In this document: in pieces, positions 50,338 to 58,764 of the stretch | How the letters are laid out: each line of letters starts with the position of its first letter | Numbering within the stretch: the stretch's first letter is position 1 | Assembly: GCF_016634425.1 (NCBI RefSeq) | Contig: NZ_JAEPES010000002.1 | Location: 124,001 to 188,000 of the forward strand | DNA length: 64,000 nt | Reading direction: 5' to 3' | From: Lacisediminihabitans changchengi | GTDB taxonomy: Bacteria; Actinomycetota; Actinomycetes; Actinomycetales; Microbacteriaceae | Translations under genes and position numbers: made by a program | The notes under the pieces: generated by a model | Database searches by the model: none | The model's input: only the letters and a program-made list of their open reading frames with translations | What the model was told of the DNA's origin: nothing

Positions 50338-51609
50338 CTACAGCTTGTTGCAGACCGTCACGTCGTTGCCGTAGCGGAACCAGCCGGGCAGGTCTTTCGA
50401 GAAGGCCTTCGCGATGGCCGGCGTGCCGGACGCCCGCCAGTCGACGTTGTCTTTGATCTCGATCTCGTACTTGCTCCACTCGAACCAATTGATCATCTTG
50501 AGTTGCGGGAACTCCTTGTGAGTCTCCGCCGAGAATGCCTGTGTCCACCAGGCCTGCTTCACGGCGAGTTCGCTTGCGCCGCCGATGCGGGATGGCGTGT
50601 AGATGGCCGAGGTCTCGGGGATCGCGACCGGATGTCCATGGTCGACGCCGTAGACCTGATAGAAGTCGGGAATGGCGCTGTCATCACCCGCGCTGCCGTT
50701 GTACGTGCCGGTGAGCATGTCGGCGAACTTGTTCGGCTCCGGAACCTCGTTGTCGCCCCACGGACGCTGGTTGCCCCAGTGGTAGAGCGAGATTCCGACC
50801 CAGTCGACGTATCGGTCACCCGGGAAGTACGGCGCGTAGGTGTCGTCGGCCATCGTGAGCGCGCCGTCGTGGTTGGTGTCGAGGAGCGCGAAATCGGGGG
50901 TTCCCGGTTTCACGGCGAACTGCCCGCCGGCGAACGGATAACCGCCGCCGTAGTTGGGCGCCCACATCATCGACGTGCCGCGCGCGCCGGCGTGCACCGC
51001 GGTGGCGACGCGCTGGAAGGTCTCCACGTACTTGGTGGGCTGCTGTCCCCAGGCGTACCAGGAGCCGTTCATCTCATGGGCGAAGCGCACGATCACCGGA
51101 ACACCTTCGGCGTTGATCGCGGCGAGGTCGGTGACCAGCTTCGAGATGACGGCGTCGCTGATGGTGTCGAGTCCACCGTGGGGTTCGAGCGTGAGCAGCA
51201 GGATGCCGCCGTTCGCCTTCACCTGGGTGACGGCATCCAGCGTGTGGCGCCAGGTCGCGGCGCTGTACGGGATGTCCGAGAACTGCACCGTCACCGCCGG
51301 CGCGTGGCCGAGGGTCTTGGCGTATTCGGGCAGCGTCTCGGTGTTCCAGTCGAGGTTGACGCCGAACAGCACGCCCTTCTTCGGCACCAGGGCAGCCCGG
51401 TCGGCGACCAGGCACTGCTGCGTGGTCGCGGTGGGGGCCGCCTGCGAGGCACGGGCAGCAGAACTCTGCACCTGCGTCGTCACGACACCCACCGTCGCGC
51501 CCACCAACAGCATCACGATCAGCGGCACGATCACGGTGGGGCGACGGCGGCGATTCTTGCCGGGATGACCGACGAAGCCGTGCTCCGGTTCGGTGGCGGT
51601 GGGCGTCAT
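50338..51609 (-). CDS. Secreted glycoside hydrolase family 26-type enzyme with EF-hand-like insert
   Basis: 423 aa. N-terminal cytoplasmic Arg-rich stretch and a signal-anchor helix (PTVIVPLIVMLLVGATVGVV), so it is exported or anchored outward. Clan A (beta/alpha)8 barrel: acid/base E179 in VRFAHEMNGSWYAWG and nucleophile E332 in AIPETSA. GH26 members cleave beta-mannans, beta-1,3-xylans or mixed-linkage glucans. A loop at D244-D255 (DTNHDGALTMAD) fits an EF-hand Ca2+ site. Next to a second GH26-type gene and a processive GT2, it probably trims or releases the polymer made there. Confidence 0.85.
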   Translation of the reverse strand: MTPTATEPEHGFVGHPGKNRRRRPTVIVPLIVMLLVGATVGVVTTQVQSSAARASQAAPTATTQQCLVADRAALVPKKGVLFGVNLDWNTETLPEYAKTLGHAPAVTVQFSDIPYSAATWRHTLDAVTQVKANGGILLLTLEPHGGLDTISDAVISKLVTDLAAINAEGVPVIVRFAHEMNGSWYAWGQQPTKYVETFQRVATAVHAGARGTSMMWAPNYGGGYPFAGGQFAVKPGTPDFALLDTNHDGALTMADDTYAPYFPGDRYVDWVGISLYHWGNQRPWGDNEVPEPNKFADMLTGTYNGSAGDDSAIPDFYQVYGVDHGHPVAIPETSAIYTPSRIGGASELAVKQAWWTQAFSAETHKEFPQLKMINWFEWSKYEIEIKDNVDWRASGTPAIAKAFSKDLPGWFRYGNDVTVCNKL

Positions 51610-51660
51610 CGTTCTCTCCGTTCGTGCAGGTGCGTCGTTTTGAGGCTGAGTTCGTGCGCA

Positions 51661-51666
51661 TAGAAT
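51661..51666 (+). promoter_or_regulatory. -10 box of a leaderless promoter
   Basis: TAGAAT lies 8 nt before the ATG at 51675. Confidence 0.45.
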
Positions 51667-51674
51667 TGCGCCGC

Positions 51675-52649
51675 ATGAGACGTTCGCGCCCCGCGGTGGC
51701 GGCAGCCATGGCCATCGGTCTGGCCGCCGTCGTGCTGCTGACCGCCTGCACCGGGGCGGGCGGCTCCGGCGCCGAATCGCAGCAACACGGCCCGCTGAAG
51801 TGGGGCGTCTATGTTCCGGATGACAGCGAGCCGTCGAGCGATATCTCGGTCGTCACCCAGATGGCCGGCCGCGAACCCGACTACGTGCTGCGCTTCGCCG
51901 CGCTCGCCGAGGACGCTCCGATCGGACGCCTCGAAGCGATAGCGAACAGCGGCGCCATGCCCATGCTGAGTCTGGAGCCGTGGGTTCCCGGCGCCGGCGT
52001 CGACCAGCCCGACTACGCCCTTGCGACCATCGCCGCTGGAGCGCATGACGCCGACCTGAAGCGCTGGGCGCAGGCGCTTGCCGAGTGGAACAAGCCCGTC
52101 ATGCTGCGATTCGCGCACGAGATGAATGGCGACTGGTATCCGTGGGCCATCGGCGTCAACGGCAATACCGCCGGCGACTTCGTGGCGGCCTGGCGTCACG
52201 TCCACGAGGTGTTCACGTCGGCCGGTGCCAGCAAAGTGACGTTCGTCTGGGCGCCGAATGTGTCGTACCCGGGGCACACAACGCCGTTCACGAGCCTCTA
52301 CCCCGGCGCGGATTCCGTGGACGTGCTGGGGCTCGACGGCTACAACCAGCAGGCCGACGGCCGCACGTGGACTACTCCGGAAGGTCTCTTCCGTTCGGGG
52401 TTGCGCGAGTTGCGCAGTCTTCCCGGTGGCAGACCGATCATCGTTACCGAGACGGCGACGTCGGAGGGGTCCCCGCTCGGCACCGAAAAGGCCGAGTGGA
52501 TCAACCGCCTGGTCAGCTACCTGGGCGACTCCGCACGCGTCGACGGTTTCATCTGGTTCCAGGCCAACAAGGAGCAGGACTGGCGCTTCAACTCCACGGC
52601 CCAGGCGCAGGCCGCGATGAAGCACGCTCTGGCCCGGTTCGGTTCCTGA
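51675..52649 (+). CDS. Lipoprotein glycoside hydrolase, GH26-type
   Basis: 324 aa. Lipoprotein signal with lipobox LLTAC (lipidated Cys25). The (beta/alpha)8 barrel has acid/base E149 in LRFAHEMNGDWYPW and nucleophile E259 in IIVTETATSEG; WAPNVSYPG and DGFIWFQANKEQDWRF line the cleft. It shares the RFAHEMNG core with the divergent GH26-type gene but lacks the EF-hand insert. Anchored on the outer face, it likely acts on the same polymer. Transcribed divergently from the first GH26 gene and convergently with the STAS gene. Confidence 0.83.
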   Translation: MRRSRPAVAAAMAIGLAAVVLLTACTGAGGSGAESQQHGPLKWGVYVPDDSEPSSDISVVTQMAGREPDYVLRFAALAEDAPIGRLEAIANSGAMPMLSLEPWVPGAGVDQPDYALATIAAGAHDADLKRWAQALAEWNKPVMLRFAHEMNGDWYPWAIGVNGNTAGDFVAAWRHVHEVFTSAGASKVTFVWAPNVSYPGHTTPFTSLYPGADSVDVLGLDGYNQQADGRTWTTPEGLFRSGLRELRSLPGGRPIIVTETATSEGSPLGTEKAEWINRLVSYLGDSARVDGFIWFQANKEQDWRFNSTAQAQAAMKHALARFGS

Positions 52650-52677
52650 CCCTAGCGCCGGAGCGGCGACCCGACGC

Positions 52678-53040
52678 TCATCGAGCGGCCTCAAGGGCAT
52701 CCAATCGGGTCGGGTAGACGGCGATCACCATGGTGAGTCGCAGGGCGCTGTGGGCGCTGGCAAGCACGGGGGACTCGCCGTGCACCCGGAAGTCACCGCC
52801 GGCCGATCGGGCGATACGCAGCAGATCGAGCATCCCTGCTACTCCCGATGGCGTGATCTTGGTGACGGCAGAGACATCGAGCAGCACGATCGCCGGGTGA
52901 TCCTCGACGGCACGCGCGACCTCGCCGCGGAGGCAGAGGAGGGAGGTCGCGTTGAGCTCGCCCTCGACCGTGAGGTCGTGGTGTGGTGCCATGCGCGAGA
53001 GGGCACGTGCGGGGCTGGGGATGGGAGTGAGAAGAGACAT
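52678..53040 (-). CDS. STAS-domain protein (anti-anti-sigma factor-like)
   Basis: 120 aa from ATG 53040, with GGAG 9 nt upstream; an in-frame ATG at 53055 is possible. The STAS fold is visible: HHDLTVEGELNATSLLCLRGEVARAVEDHPAIVLLDVSAVTKITPSGVAGMLDLLRIARSAGGDFRVHGESPVLASAHSALRL. The conserved phosphorylatable Ser is S65 in ITPSGVAGM. No anti-sigma kinase lies beside it. It is 27 nt downstream of the processive GT2 gene on the same strand, so it may be a partner-switch or direct regulator of polymer synthesis. Confidence 0.82.
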   Translation of the reverse strand: MSLLTPIPSPARALSRMAPHHDLTVEGELNATSLLCLRGEVARAVEDHPAIVLLDVSAVTKITPSGVAGMLDLLRIARSAGGDFRVHGESPVLASAHSALRLTMVIAVYPTRLDALEAAR

Positions 53041-53067
53041 GGGCGGGGGCTCCATTTCTTGCGGTGA

Positions 53068-54978
53068 TTACCGTTCTGCAGCTGGGGTACGGGGGAAGGA
53101 TGTTTCGTGCTCGACGATCGCCAGCGCGCTCGTCAGTTCTTCCGTGGGTGGGTTCGGGTCGGTGATGTCACTGCCGGGACCCCGGTAGCGCGCGGCGCCG
53201 ATGACGACGCCGAGGAGGAGGAAGTCGATGACCACCCAGACCAGGGTGAGCACGGTTGCGGCGACCGGAGCGTCGCCGATGGCACAGCGGTAGATTCCGA
53301 TCGCGGACGCGATCAGGAGGAGCCCCATGACGACGAGCTGCGGGGCGACGGCACGGTAGTCGGTGCCGACCTGGTTCTTGGTCTTGGAGGTGACCGAGAA
53401 GGCGAGATGCTTTCCAAAAAACGTGGCGGCGAAGCCGGAGACGGTGGCGCCGATCCAGGTCGGGAACAGCGCGAACGACATCTGCTGACCCCGCCACAGG
53501 CCACGGGAGCGTCGACCGGCCACCTGGAAGAAGATCTGGCAGCAGGCGAAGAAGGGCACGAAGTAGAGCAGGAAGGTGAGCGCGCTGGCCTTGAGCGGGT
53601 AGATGCCGAGCGTGAGAAACACGATCGGTGCCGCGATGTAGACCAGCGCCGCAAAACCGTTCAGGTAGCTCGTCATCGTGCCGAAGTACATCAAACGCTG
53701 GCCGAGAGTGAGGCCGCGCATGAACAGCGGGTTATCGGAGAAGAACACCTGCATCGACCCGGCCGCCCAGCGTTTGCGCTGGGTGAGCATCGTGCCGGCA
53801 TCTTCCGGGGCGAGCCCGTGCACGAGCACCTCGTGGTGGTATGCGCTCGACCAGCCCATCGCGTGCAGGTGCATCGCGGTGGCCATGTCTTCGGTGATCG
53901 TGCTCGTGTCGAGCGGCTGGATGGCGAGCGCCTGGTCGGTGCGGGCCACCTCCACGAGCTCGAGAACGGCGTCGAGTTCGCTGATGACCGCGGCAGAGAC
54001 GTCGTCGTGGCTGAGCACGGCCTGGTGGAATGACGTGCGCAGCTGCCAGGTGATCTCGCTGAGCACGTCGCCGGTGCGGTACTGCGCATCGGCATGGCCC
54101 ATCGCCGCCAGGGCGTCCTCGACGGCGGGCATCCCGGCGGGGTCTCGGACTGCCAGCTCACTGAGGAGGTCGGTCAGTCGCGATCGTCCGGCTCGGAGCG
54201 CCGACCGCATCCGTCCCTGCGCTGCGCGTGCGAAGCGGGTGAGGCCGAGGGCCATGAGCGCCTCGCGACGGAGTATGGCGTTCGATCCGCAGAAGAACGC
54301 GGCACCCCAGCCGTCTTTGCCCTGCTGGATGGGACCGTAGAACAGGTCAGCGTGACTGCCGAGGGGGTCGCGGGAGTCGACGTTCCAGAACTGCTGCGGA
54401 GTCTGGACGAAGGCGATCTCGTCGTCGACGAAATACCCGAGCACGCGGTTGAGAAACCGCGGCTGCGGCACCTGATCGGCGTCGAAGATGGCGATGAACT
54501 CGCCGGACGTGGCGAACAACGCGTTGTTGACGTTGCCGGCCTTGGCGAAGCGCTGGCGGCCTTCCCACTCCGGGCCGCGGGTGATGTAGCCGATGCCGAG
54601 AAGCTCGGCGGCGCGCCGGAATTCCGGGCGATCGCCGTCATCCAGAATCCAGGTCTCGTGCGGGTAGGTCATGTCGCGCGCCGCGATCGCGGTCGTCATC
54701 ACCATCGCGAGCGGCTCGTTGTAGGTGGCGATGAAGACATCGACCGTGCGACCCTCGGGGGCGATGGGTGCCGTCGGGCGGCGCTTCGAGTTCCACATGG
54801 TGAGCGCGTAGAGCAGCGATTCGCCGAAGCTGTAGGTCTCGGCGAGCAGCAGCGGCACCGCGATGAACCAGGCCGACCACGGAACCGATGCGGTCCAGCG
54901 CCAGCCGATGTAGACGATGCCGAAGGCGACGACGAGAACGGCGAGGACGCGGACGAGAGTCAGCTGCTTCACGCCCAT
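53068..54978 (-). CDS. Processive family 2 glycosyltransferase (cellulose synthase-like)
   Basis: 636 aa from ATG 54978. Two N-terminal TM helices, a cytoplasmic GT2 domain, and about five C-terminal TM helices. Processive D,D,D,QxxRW motifs: DDG at 114-116, DAD at 166-168, TEDM, and QRKRW. It would polymerise a beta-linked glycan from a nucleotide sugar and extrude it. An unusual ~80-residue helical insert (RSALRAGRSRLTDLLSELAVRDPAGMPAVEDALAAMGHADAQYR) interrupts the GT domain before the TED motif. No C-terminal PilZ domain, so no c-di-GMP control of the BcsA kind. GH26 enzymes nearby suggest a mannan or mixed-linkage glucan rather than cellulose. Confidence 0.9.
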   Translation of the reverse strand: MGVKQLTLVRVLAVLVVAFGIVYIGWRWTASVPWSAWFIAVPLLLAETYSFGESLLYALTMWNSKRRPTAPIAPEGRTVDVFIATYNEPLAMVMTTAIAARDMTYPHETWILDDGDRPEFRRAAELLGIGYITRGPEWEGRQRFAKAGNVNNALFATSGEFIAIFDADQVPQPRFLNRVLGYFVDDEIAFVQTPQQFWNVDSRDPLGSHADLFYGPIQQGKDGWGAAFFCGSNAILRREALMALGLTRFARAAQGRMRSALRAGRSRLTDLLSELAVRDPAGMPAVEDALAAMGHADAQYRTGDVLSEITWQLRTSFHQAVLSHDDVSAAVISELDAVLELVEVARTDQALAIQPLDTSTITEDMATAMHLHAMGWSSAYHHEVLVHGLAPEDAGTMLTQRKRWAAGSMQVFFSDNPLFMRGLTLGQRLMYFGTMTSYLNGFAALVYIAAPIVFLTLGIYPLKASALTFLLYFVPFFACCQIFFQVAGRRSRGLWRGQQMSFALFPTWIGATVSGFAATFFGKHLAFSVTSKTKNQVGTDYRAVAPQLVVMGLLLIASAIGIYRCAIGDAPVAATVLTLVWVVIDFLLLGVVIGAARYRGPGSDITDPNPPTEELTSALAIVEHETSFPRTPAAER

Positions 54979-54980
54979 GA

Positions 54981-55000
54981 CGCACCCCCTGCGGGGTGCG
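54981..55000 (-). promoter_or_regulatory. Hairpin covering the ribosome-binding site of the GT2 gene
   Basis: Arms of 8 bp (54981-54988 and 54993-55000) with a 4-nt loop. On the mRNA the Shine-Dalgarno-like AGGGGGTG is inside the stem, 3 nt before the ATG at 54978. Upstream to 55276, an AT-richer stretch (about 55160-55220) probably holds the promoter; no gene is seen there. Confidence 0.55.
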
Positions 55001-55276
55001 GGGAACGAGCGGGTACGGGGTATGGCAAAACGGAGAGCGTCATTCGGGTCCACTCGATCGGCGTCATCACGATCGACCGGGGGGTCGCATCGTGCGGGCG
55101 AGTGCGACGTCTTCGGCGCCGGCGGCGGGGAAGCCACCGTGTGTCGGTACTGCTGGGTAGTTCAACAGTTGCATACAAGCGCGAAAAAGTGCGTTACCAA
55201 CGTGTGAATTTAATCGAGCGATCCATGCATTTGCAGCGATTCCTGCGCTGCTGTGCCCCGGACTGGGGGTGTCGGG

Positions 55277-56473
55277 TCACCGGCCGATGGCGCGAAAAAC
55301 CCGATCCCACCACTCTGCCGATTCCGCCGCCCGCGCCGTCACGACGGGCTCGGCCGCCGCGCGGATCGCATCGCGATCGGCCCACACCCGCTCTGCGAGC
55401 ACGGGGCCGTCACCGGCCACGAGCCCGGTGATCGGCAGCACAGAACTCTGCCCGAAGTTGCCGAGTGCTCCGGTCAGTTTCACGGTGGTGTACTCGTCGA
55501 CCGAGATGCCGATGGTTGGCACTCCCGCGGCGGTAGCGAAGACCGCGGGGTGGTAGCGGCTGGTCAGCACGAGGGATGCGGTGCGTGCGAGATCGGCGGC
55601 CGCCATCGCGGTGGTCGGGGTGATCTGGGTGGCGGGCGCGGACATCCGCTCGGCGATCGCGGCATGCAGCACGGCGTCGCCCTTCACGATGCCGGGAACG
55701 GTCGACCCGAAATGCGCGAGGAACTCGATCGCGAGCCCGGTGCGCTCGGCCAGACCGTCGAGCAGCTCGGCGGCTCGGGTGATGACCGCGTCGCGGTCAG
55801 CACCGCCGAGGTGGGTGGAGAACGTCACCAGGATCGCCGGACGGATGCCCGTGGCCGACCCGAGAAAACTCGCGTCGTCGACGGTGTGGGTAAGTTTCGC
55901 GGGGTCGACGCCGATGCGCTCGGTAAGCGCGCGCGAGGTGGCCTCCCGCAGCCCGACCAGCGTGGCCGAGGAGAGCAATTGCGCGACGAGCGCCGTGTCG
56001 CCGAGGGTGAGTTCTGGGCCGATGGTCTGGCCGCTCACCACGAGCGGCCGGCCGAACAGTTTCGCCAGCGCGCCGATAGTGCCGCGCTCGGCGATATGCA
56101 GCGGCCAGGTGGAGGCGAGGTTGCCGCCGCCGGCGACCGCCACGCCGTCTGCACTGCGGATCGCGTCGATGACGGCCCACGCGGTGTCGTCGTCGGCGAG
56201 CTGCGTGCGGTCGCCGGCGGCGGCGCGAAGCACGCTCTCGCGACGGTCCCGCATCTGCAGCCGGGCATCCGGACCGGTGAAGCCGAAGCCGATGCGCTCT
56301 ATCGCATCCACGCCGTACCGCGCGGCGGTGTCGGCGGGGGCGGAGGAGATGCCGGTCACGTGGGAGATCCCGTGCGATCGCGCCTGGACGACGAACTCCT
56401 CGAACATGGCCTCGTCGCCGATATGGATCGTGTCGTTCTCGACACCGACGTCTCCGATGAGCACCAGACTCAC
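55277..56473 (-). CDS. Polysaccharide pyruvyl transferase family protein
   Basis: 398 aa, GTG start with strong AAGGAG 8 nt upstream. GT-B-like family with the conserved early GDEAMFEE, AVAGGGNLASTWP and the late TSRYHPAVFATAAGVPTIGISVDEYTTVK motif, typical of CsaB/WcaK-type pyruvyltransferases that add ketal-linked pyruvate to surface glycans. Cytoplasmic, no TM. It lies divergent from the HEAT-GT4 gene, with a 112-bp shared promoter region. Confidence 0.85.
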   Translation of the reverse strand: MSLVLIGDVGVENDTIHIGDEAMFEEFVVQARSHGISHVTGISSAPADTAARYGVDAIERIGFGFTGPDARLQMRDRRESVLRAAAGDRTQLADDDTAWAVIDAIRSADGVAVAGGGNLASTWPLHIAERGTIGALAKLFGRPLVVSGQTIGPELTLGDTALVAQLLSSATLVGLREATSRALTERIGVDPAKLTHTVDDASFLGSATGIRPAILVTFSTHLGGADRDAVITRAAELLDGLAERTGLAIEFLAHFGSTVPGIVKGDAVLHAAIAERMSAPATQITPTTAMAAADLARTASLVLTSRYHPAVFATAAGVPTIGISVDEYTTVKLTGALGNFGQSSVLPITGLVAGDGPVLAERVWADRDAIRAAAEPVVTARAAESAEWWDRVFRAIGR

Positions 56474-56585
56474 ATTCGCTCCTTGCTGTCAACCCAGGCT
56501 GTCTCGGTCGGCGGAAAAGATACTATCGAGTGTCGTCAGGGAGGCGATCCCAGGCCCCGCGCCGGGGCCGAGAAGGGACGTGCTG

Positions 56586-58733
56586 ATGGGCATCCAGACA
56601 TCGCTCGACGCCGTGCGCCAGTCCGAGACGCTCGTGAACTCGATGCGGCTCGCCGATGACCTCGCCTTCGACGCCAATCGCGACGGCGGCGCGCGGACGA
56701 TCCGCGTGCTCACCGCAGCCCTCTCGGGCGACGACCAGCTCACCGCCATCGCTGCCACCCACGCGCTCGCCCAGGTCTACGACGAGCAGGCCGATGTCGT
56801 GCTGTCGCGACTGCTGTCGAGCAAGCGCGGCTACCTGCGCGAACACGCAGCCTGGGCCCTCGGCTCCCGGTTGCCCCGGTTCGACGCTGTCGGTCGACTG
56901 GTCGCGCTTGTCATCGGTGGGGGATTCGCGGGCATGCTCGCCCAGCGCACGCTCGAGCAGTGGTCCGACCCCGCACCGTCGCAGATCGCACTCGCCCTGG
57001 AGGGCGCCCTGCTCGGCATCGACGAGCCAGACCAGCGCTACCGCCTGGTCGAGAGCCTGGGACTCGTGCGCAATCGCATCGCTACCGGTCCGCTGATGCG
57101 CGTGGCGCAGAACGCCGACGAAGACGAGTCGGTGCGCGTCGCCGCGGTTGCGGCGCTGGGCCAGCGCGCCGAAGTGCCCGCGATCGCCGCGCTCCTGTCA
57201 GAATTCGCCGCGGGGGAGGGCTACCTCGCCAACGTGGCGAGACTGGCGCTGGTCGACATCGCCGCGCATTCTCTGATTCGCAGCGCCCCGGACGCGCCGC
57301 TCACCGTCGCCCAGCTCTTCCTCCACGCCGACATCGATGCCGACCTCACCCAGGCCGGCAGTGGTGACAACGGCGGTATCGCAACACTGCTGGTTCGCCT
57401 CGGCGACGCTCTCGAGGGTCGGGGCATCTCGAGGGTCGTGACGATGTCCCGGGGCACTGCCGAAGAGGCGCTCGAGAGCGTTTTCGAGATCGCCGGTGTC
57501 GCGGATGGGCATGTCTACGGCAAGGTCCCGCTGCTGAGCGACCCCGTGCAGTCAGCGAACGCCTGGCCGCTGCGGGTTGCTGCCCGCCGCGGCATCCGTC
57601 GGGTGCTCCGGGCGGCCGGAACGGTCGACATGCTTCACCTGCGGATGGCGGATGTCGGCAGTCTCGCGGCGTTCGACGTCGCCCGCGAGCTGGACATTCC
57701 CGTGGTTTTCACCGTGGCGCCCGACCCACACGCGGTAATCAATTCGATGGACAGCGCAGGGCGCCTCACGCGCTGGAACTTCGGCGATGTCGATCAGACC
57801 GAGCACTTCTGGTTCCGCACCAGGCTGGTGCAGCAGCTTGCGTCGAACGCCTCGCACACCGTGCTGTTTCCGCGTCCTGAGCTGCAGCGCGACATGAAGG
57901 AGCTCGTCGGCATCGACATCACCGCCCACCCCGAGCGGCACACGATCGTGCCAGAGGGAATCGACATCGCCGTGGTCGATCGGGCCGTGGAGGAGGCTGC
58001 CGACTGTGCCGCAGGGGCCGAGCCGACGGCTCCGCTGGCCGAACTCGCCGCTCTGCTCGACAGGCTGCCCGTCGAGCGTCGTGACCTCCCGCTGCTGGTC
58101 AGCGTCGGTCGGTTCCACCGCGTGAAGGGCATGGCGACCATCGCCGAGGCGTGGGCGGGCGGGCCGCTACGGCAGGCCTCGAATCTGCTGCTCATCGGCG
58201 GCGACCTGGAGAATCCGACTGCCGACGAGCGGGAACAGCTCGATCTGATGGATGCCTTGGTCGCGCCAGCAGACCGCCTCGCCCACGGACTGATCCTCTC
58301 CGGTCACCGACCGAACGACACCGTCGCGCGCTGGGTCGCCGCCGCACGCTTCGGACTTCCCGGCCTGGTCGCGCCGCGCGGCGTCTACGTCTGCGGAAGC
58401 CTCAAAGAGGAGTTCGGCATCGCCCTGCTCGAGGCCATGGCGACCGGACTTTTCGTGGTCGCGCCCGATGGGGGCGGGCCGGCAACCTACGTCGAACGCG
58501 GGGTGACCGGCATTCTCACCACCACCTGGGACGTCGATGCGCTGGGCGCGGCGATGGGCGATGCCCTCGCGATCAGCGCGAGCGAGACGAGTGACGATCG
58601 CGCGGTCGCCTCGCGGCGCACGGTCGAAGACAGCTTCACGATCCAGGCGATGGCGTCGTCGCTGCGAGAGCTCTACGCCGGGGTGCACAGCGAAGAGAGC
58701 GCTCTGCTCGACGGGCTGGTGGGCGTTCAGTGA
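56586..58733 (+). CDS. Fusion of HEAT-like repeats and a family 4-type glycosyltransferase
   Basis: 715 aa from ATG 56586, with GAAGGGA about 9 nt upstream. Residues ~1-235 are an all-helical repeat region (DDQLTAIAATHALAQVYDEQADVVLSRLLSSKRGYLREHAAWALGSRLPRFDAVGRLVALVIGGG...ESVRVAAVAALGQRAEVPAIAALLSE) of the HEAT/PBS type. Residues ~255-700 are a GT-B glycosyltransferase: VTMSRGTAEEA, VDMLHLRMADVGSLAAFDVARELDIPVVFTVAPDPHAVI, ERHTIVPEGIDI, LVSVGRFHRVKGM, and the donor-site EEFGIALLEAMATGLFVVAPDGGGPATYV. Cytoplasmic glycan synthesis is inferred; the sugars are unknown. Confidence 0.85.
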   Translation: MGIQTSLDAVRQSETLVNSMRLADDLAFDANRDGGARTIRVLTAALSGDDQLTAIAATHALAQVYDEQADVVLSRLLSSKRGYLREHAAWALGSRLPRFDAVGRLVALVIGGGFAGMLAQRTLEQWSDPAPSQIALALEGALLGIDEPDQRYRLVESLGLVRNRIATGPLMRVAQNADEDESVRVAAVAALGQRAEVPAIAALLSEFAAGEGYLANVARLALVDIAAHSLIRSAPDAPLTVAQLFLHADIDADLTQAGSGDNGGIATLLVRLGDALEGRGISRVVTMSRGTAEEALESVFEIAGVADGHVYGKVPLLSDPVQSANAWPLRVAARRGIRRVLRAAGTVDMLHLRMADVGSLAAFDVARELDIPVVFTVAPDPHAVINSMDSAGRLTRWNFGDVDQTEHFWFRTRLVQQLASNASHTVLFPRPELQRDMKELVGIDITAHPERHTIVPEGIDIAVVDRAVEEAADCAAGAEPTAPLAELAALLDRLPVERRDLPLLVSVGRFHRVKGMATIAEAWAGGPLRQASNLLLIGGDLENPTADEREQLDLMDALVAPADRLAHGLILSGHRPNDTVARWVAAARFGLPGLVAPRGVYVCGSLKEEFGIALLEAMATGLFVVAPDGGGPATYVERGVTGILTTTWDVDALGAAMGDALAISASETSDDRAVASRRTVEDSFTIQAMASSLRELYAGVHSEESALLDGLVGVQ

Positions 58734-58760
58734 GGTTCAGACGTTCAGTGAGGTTCAGAA
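58725..58760 (+). repeat. 18-bp tandem duplication at a gene junction
   Basis: CGTTCAGTGAGGTTCAGA is present twice in a row; the first copy contains the stop codon of the HEAT-GT4 gene. Confidence 0.85.
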
Positions 58761-58764
58761 TCGC

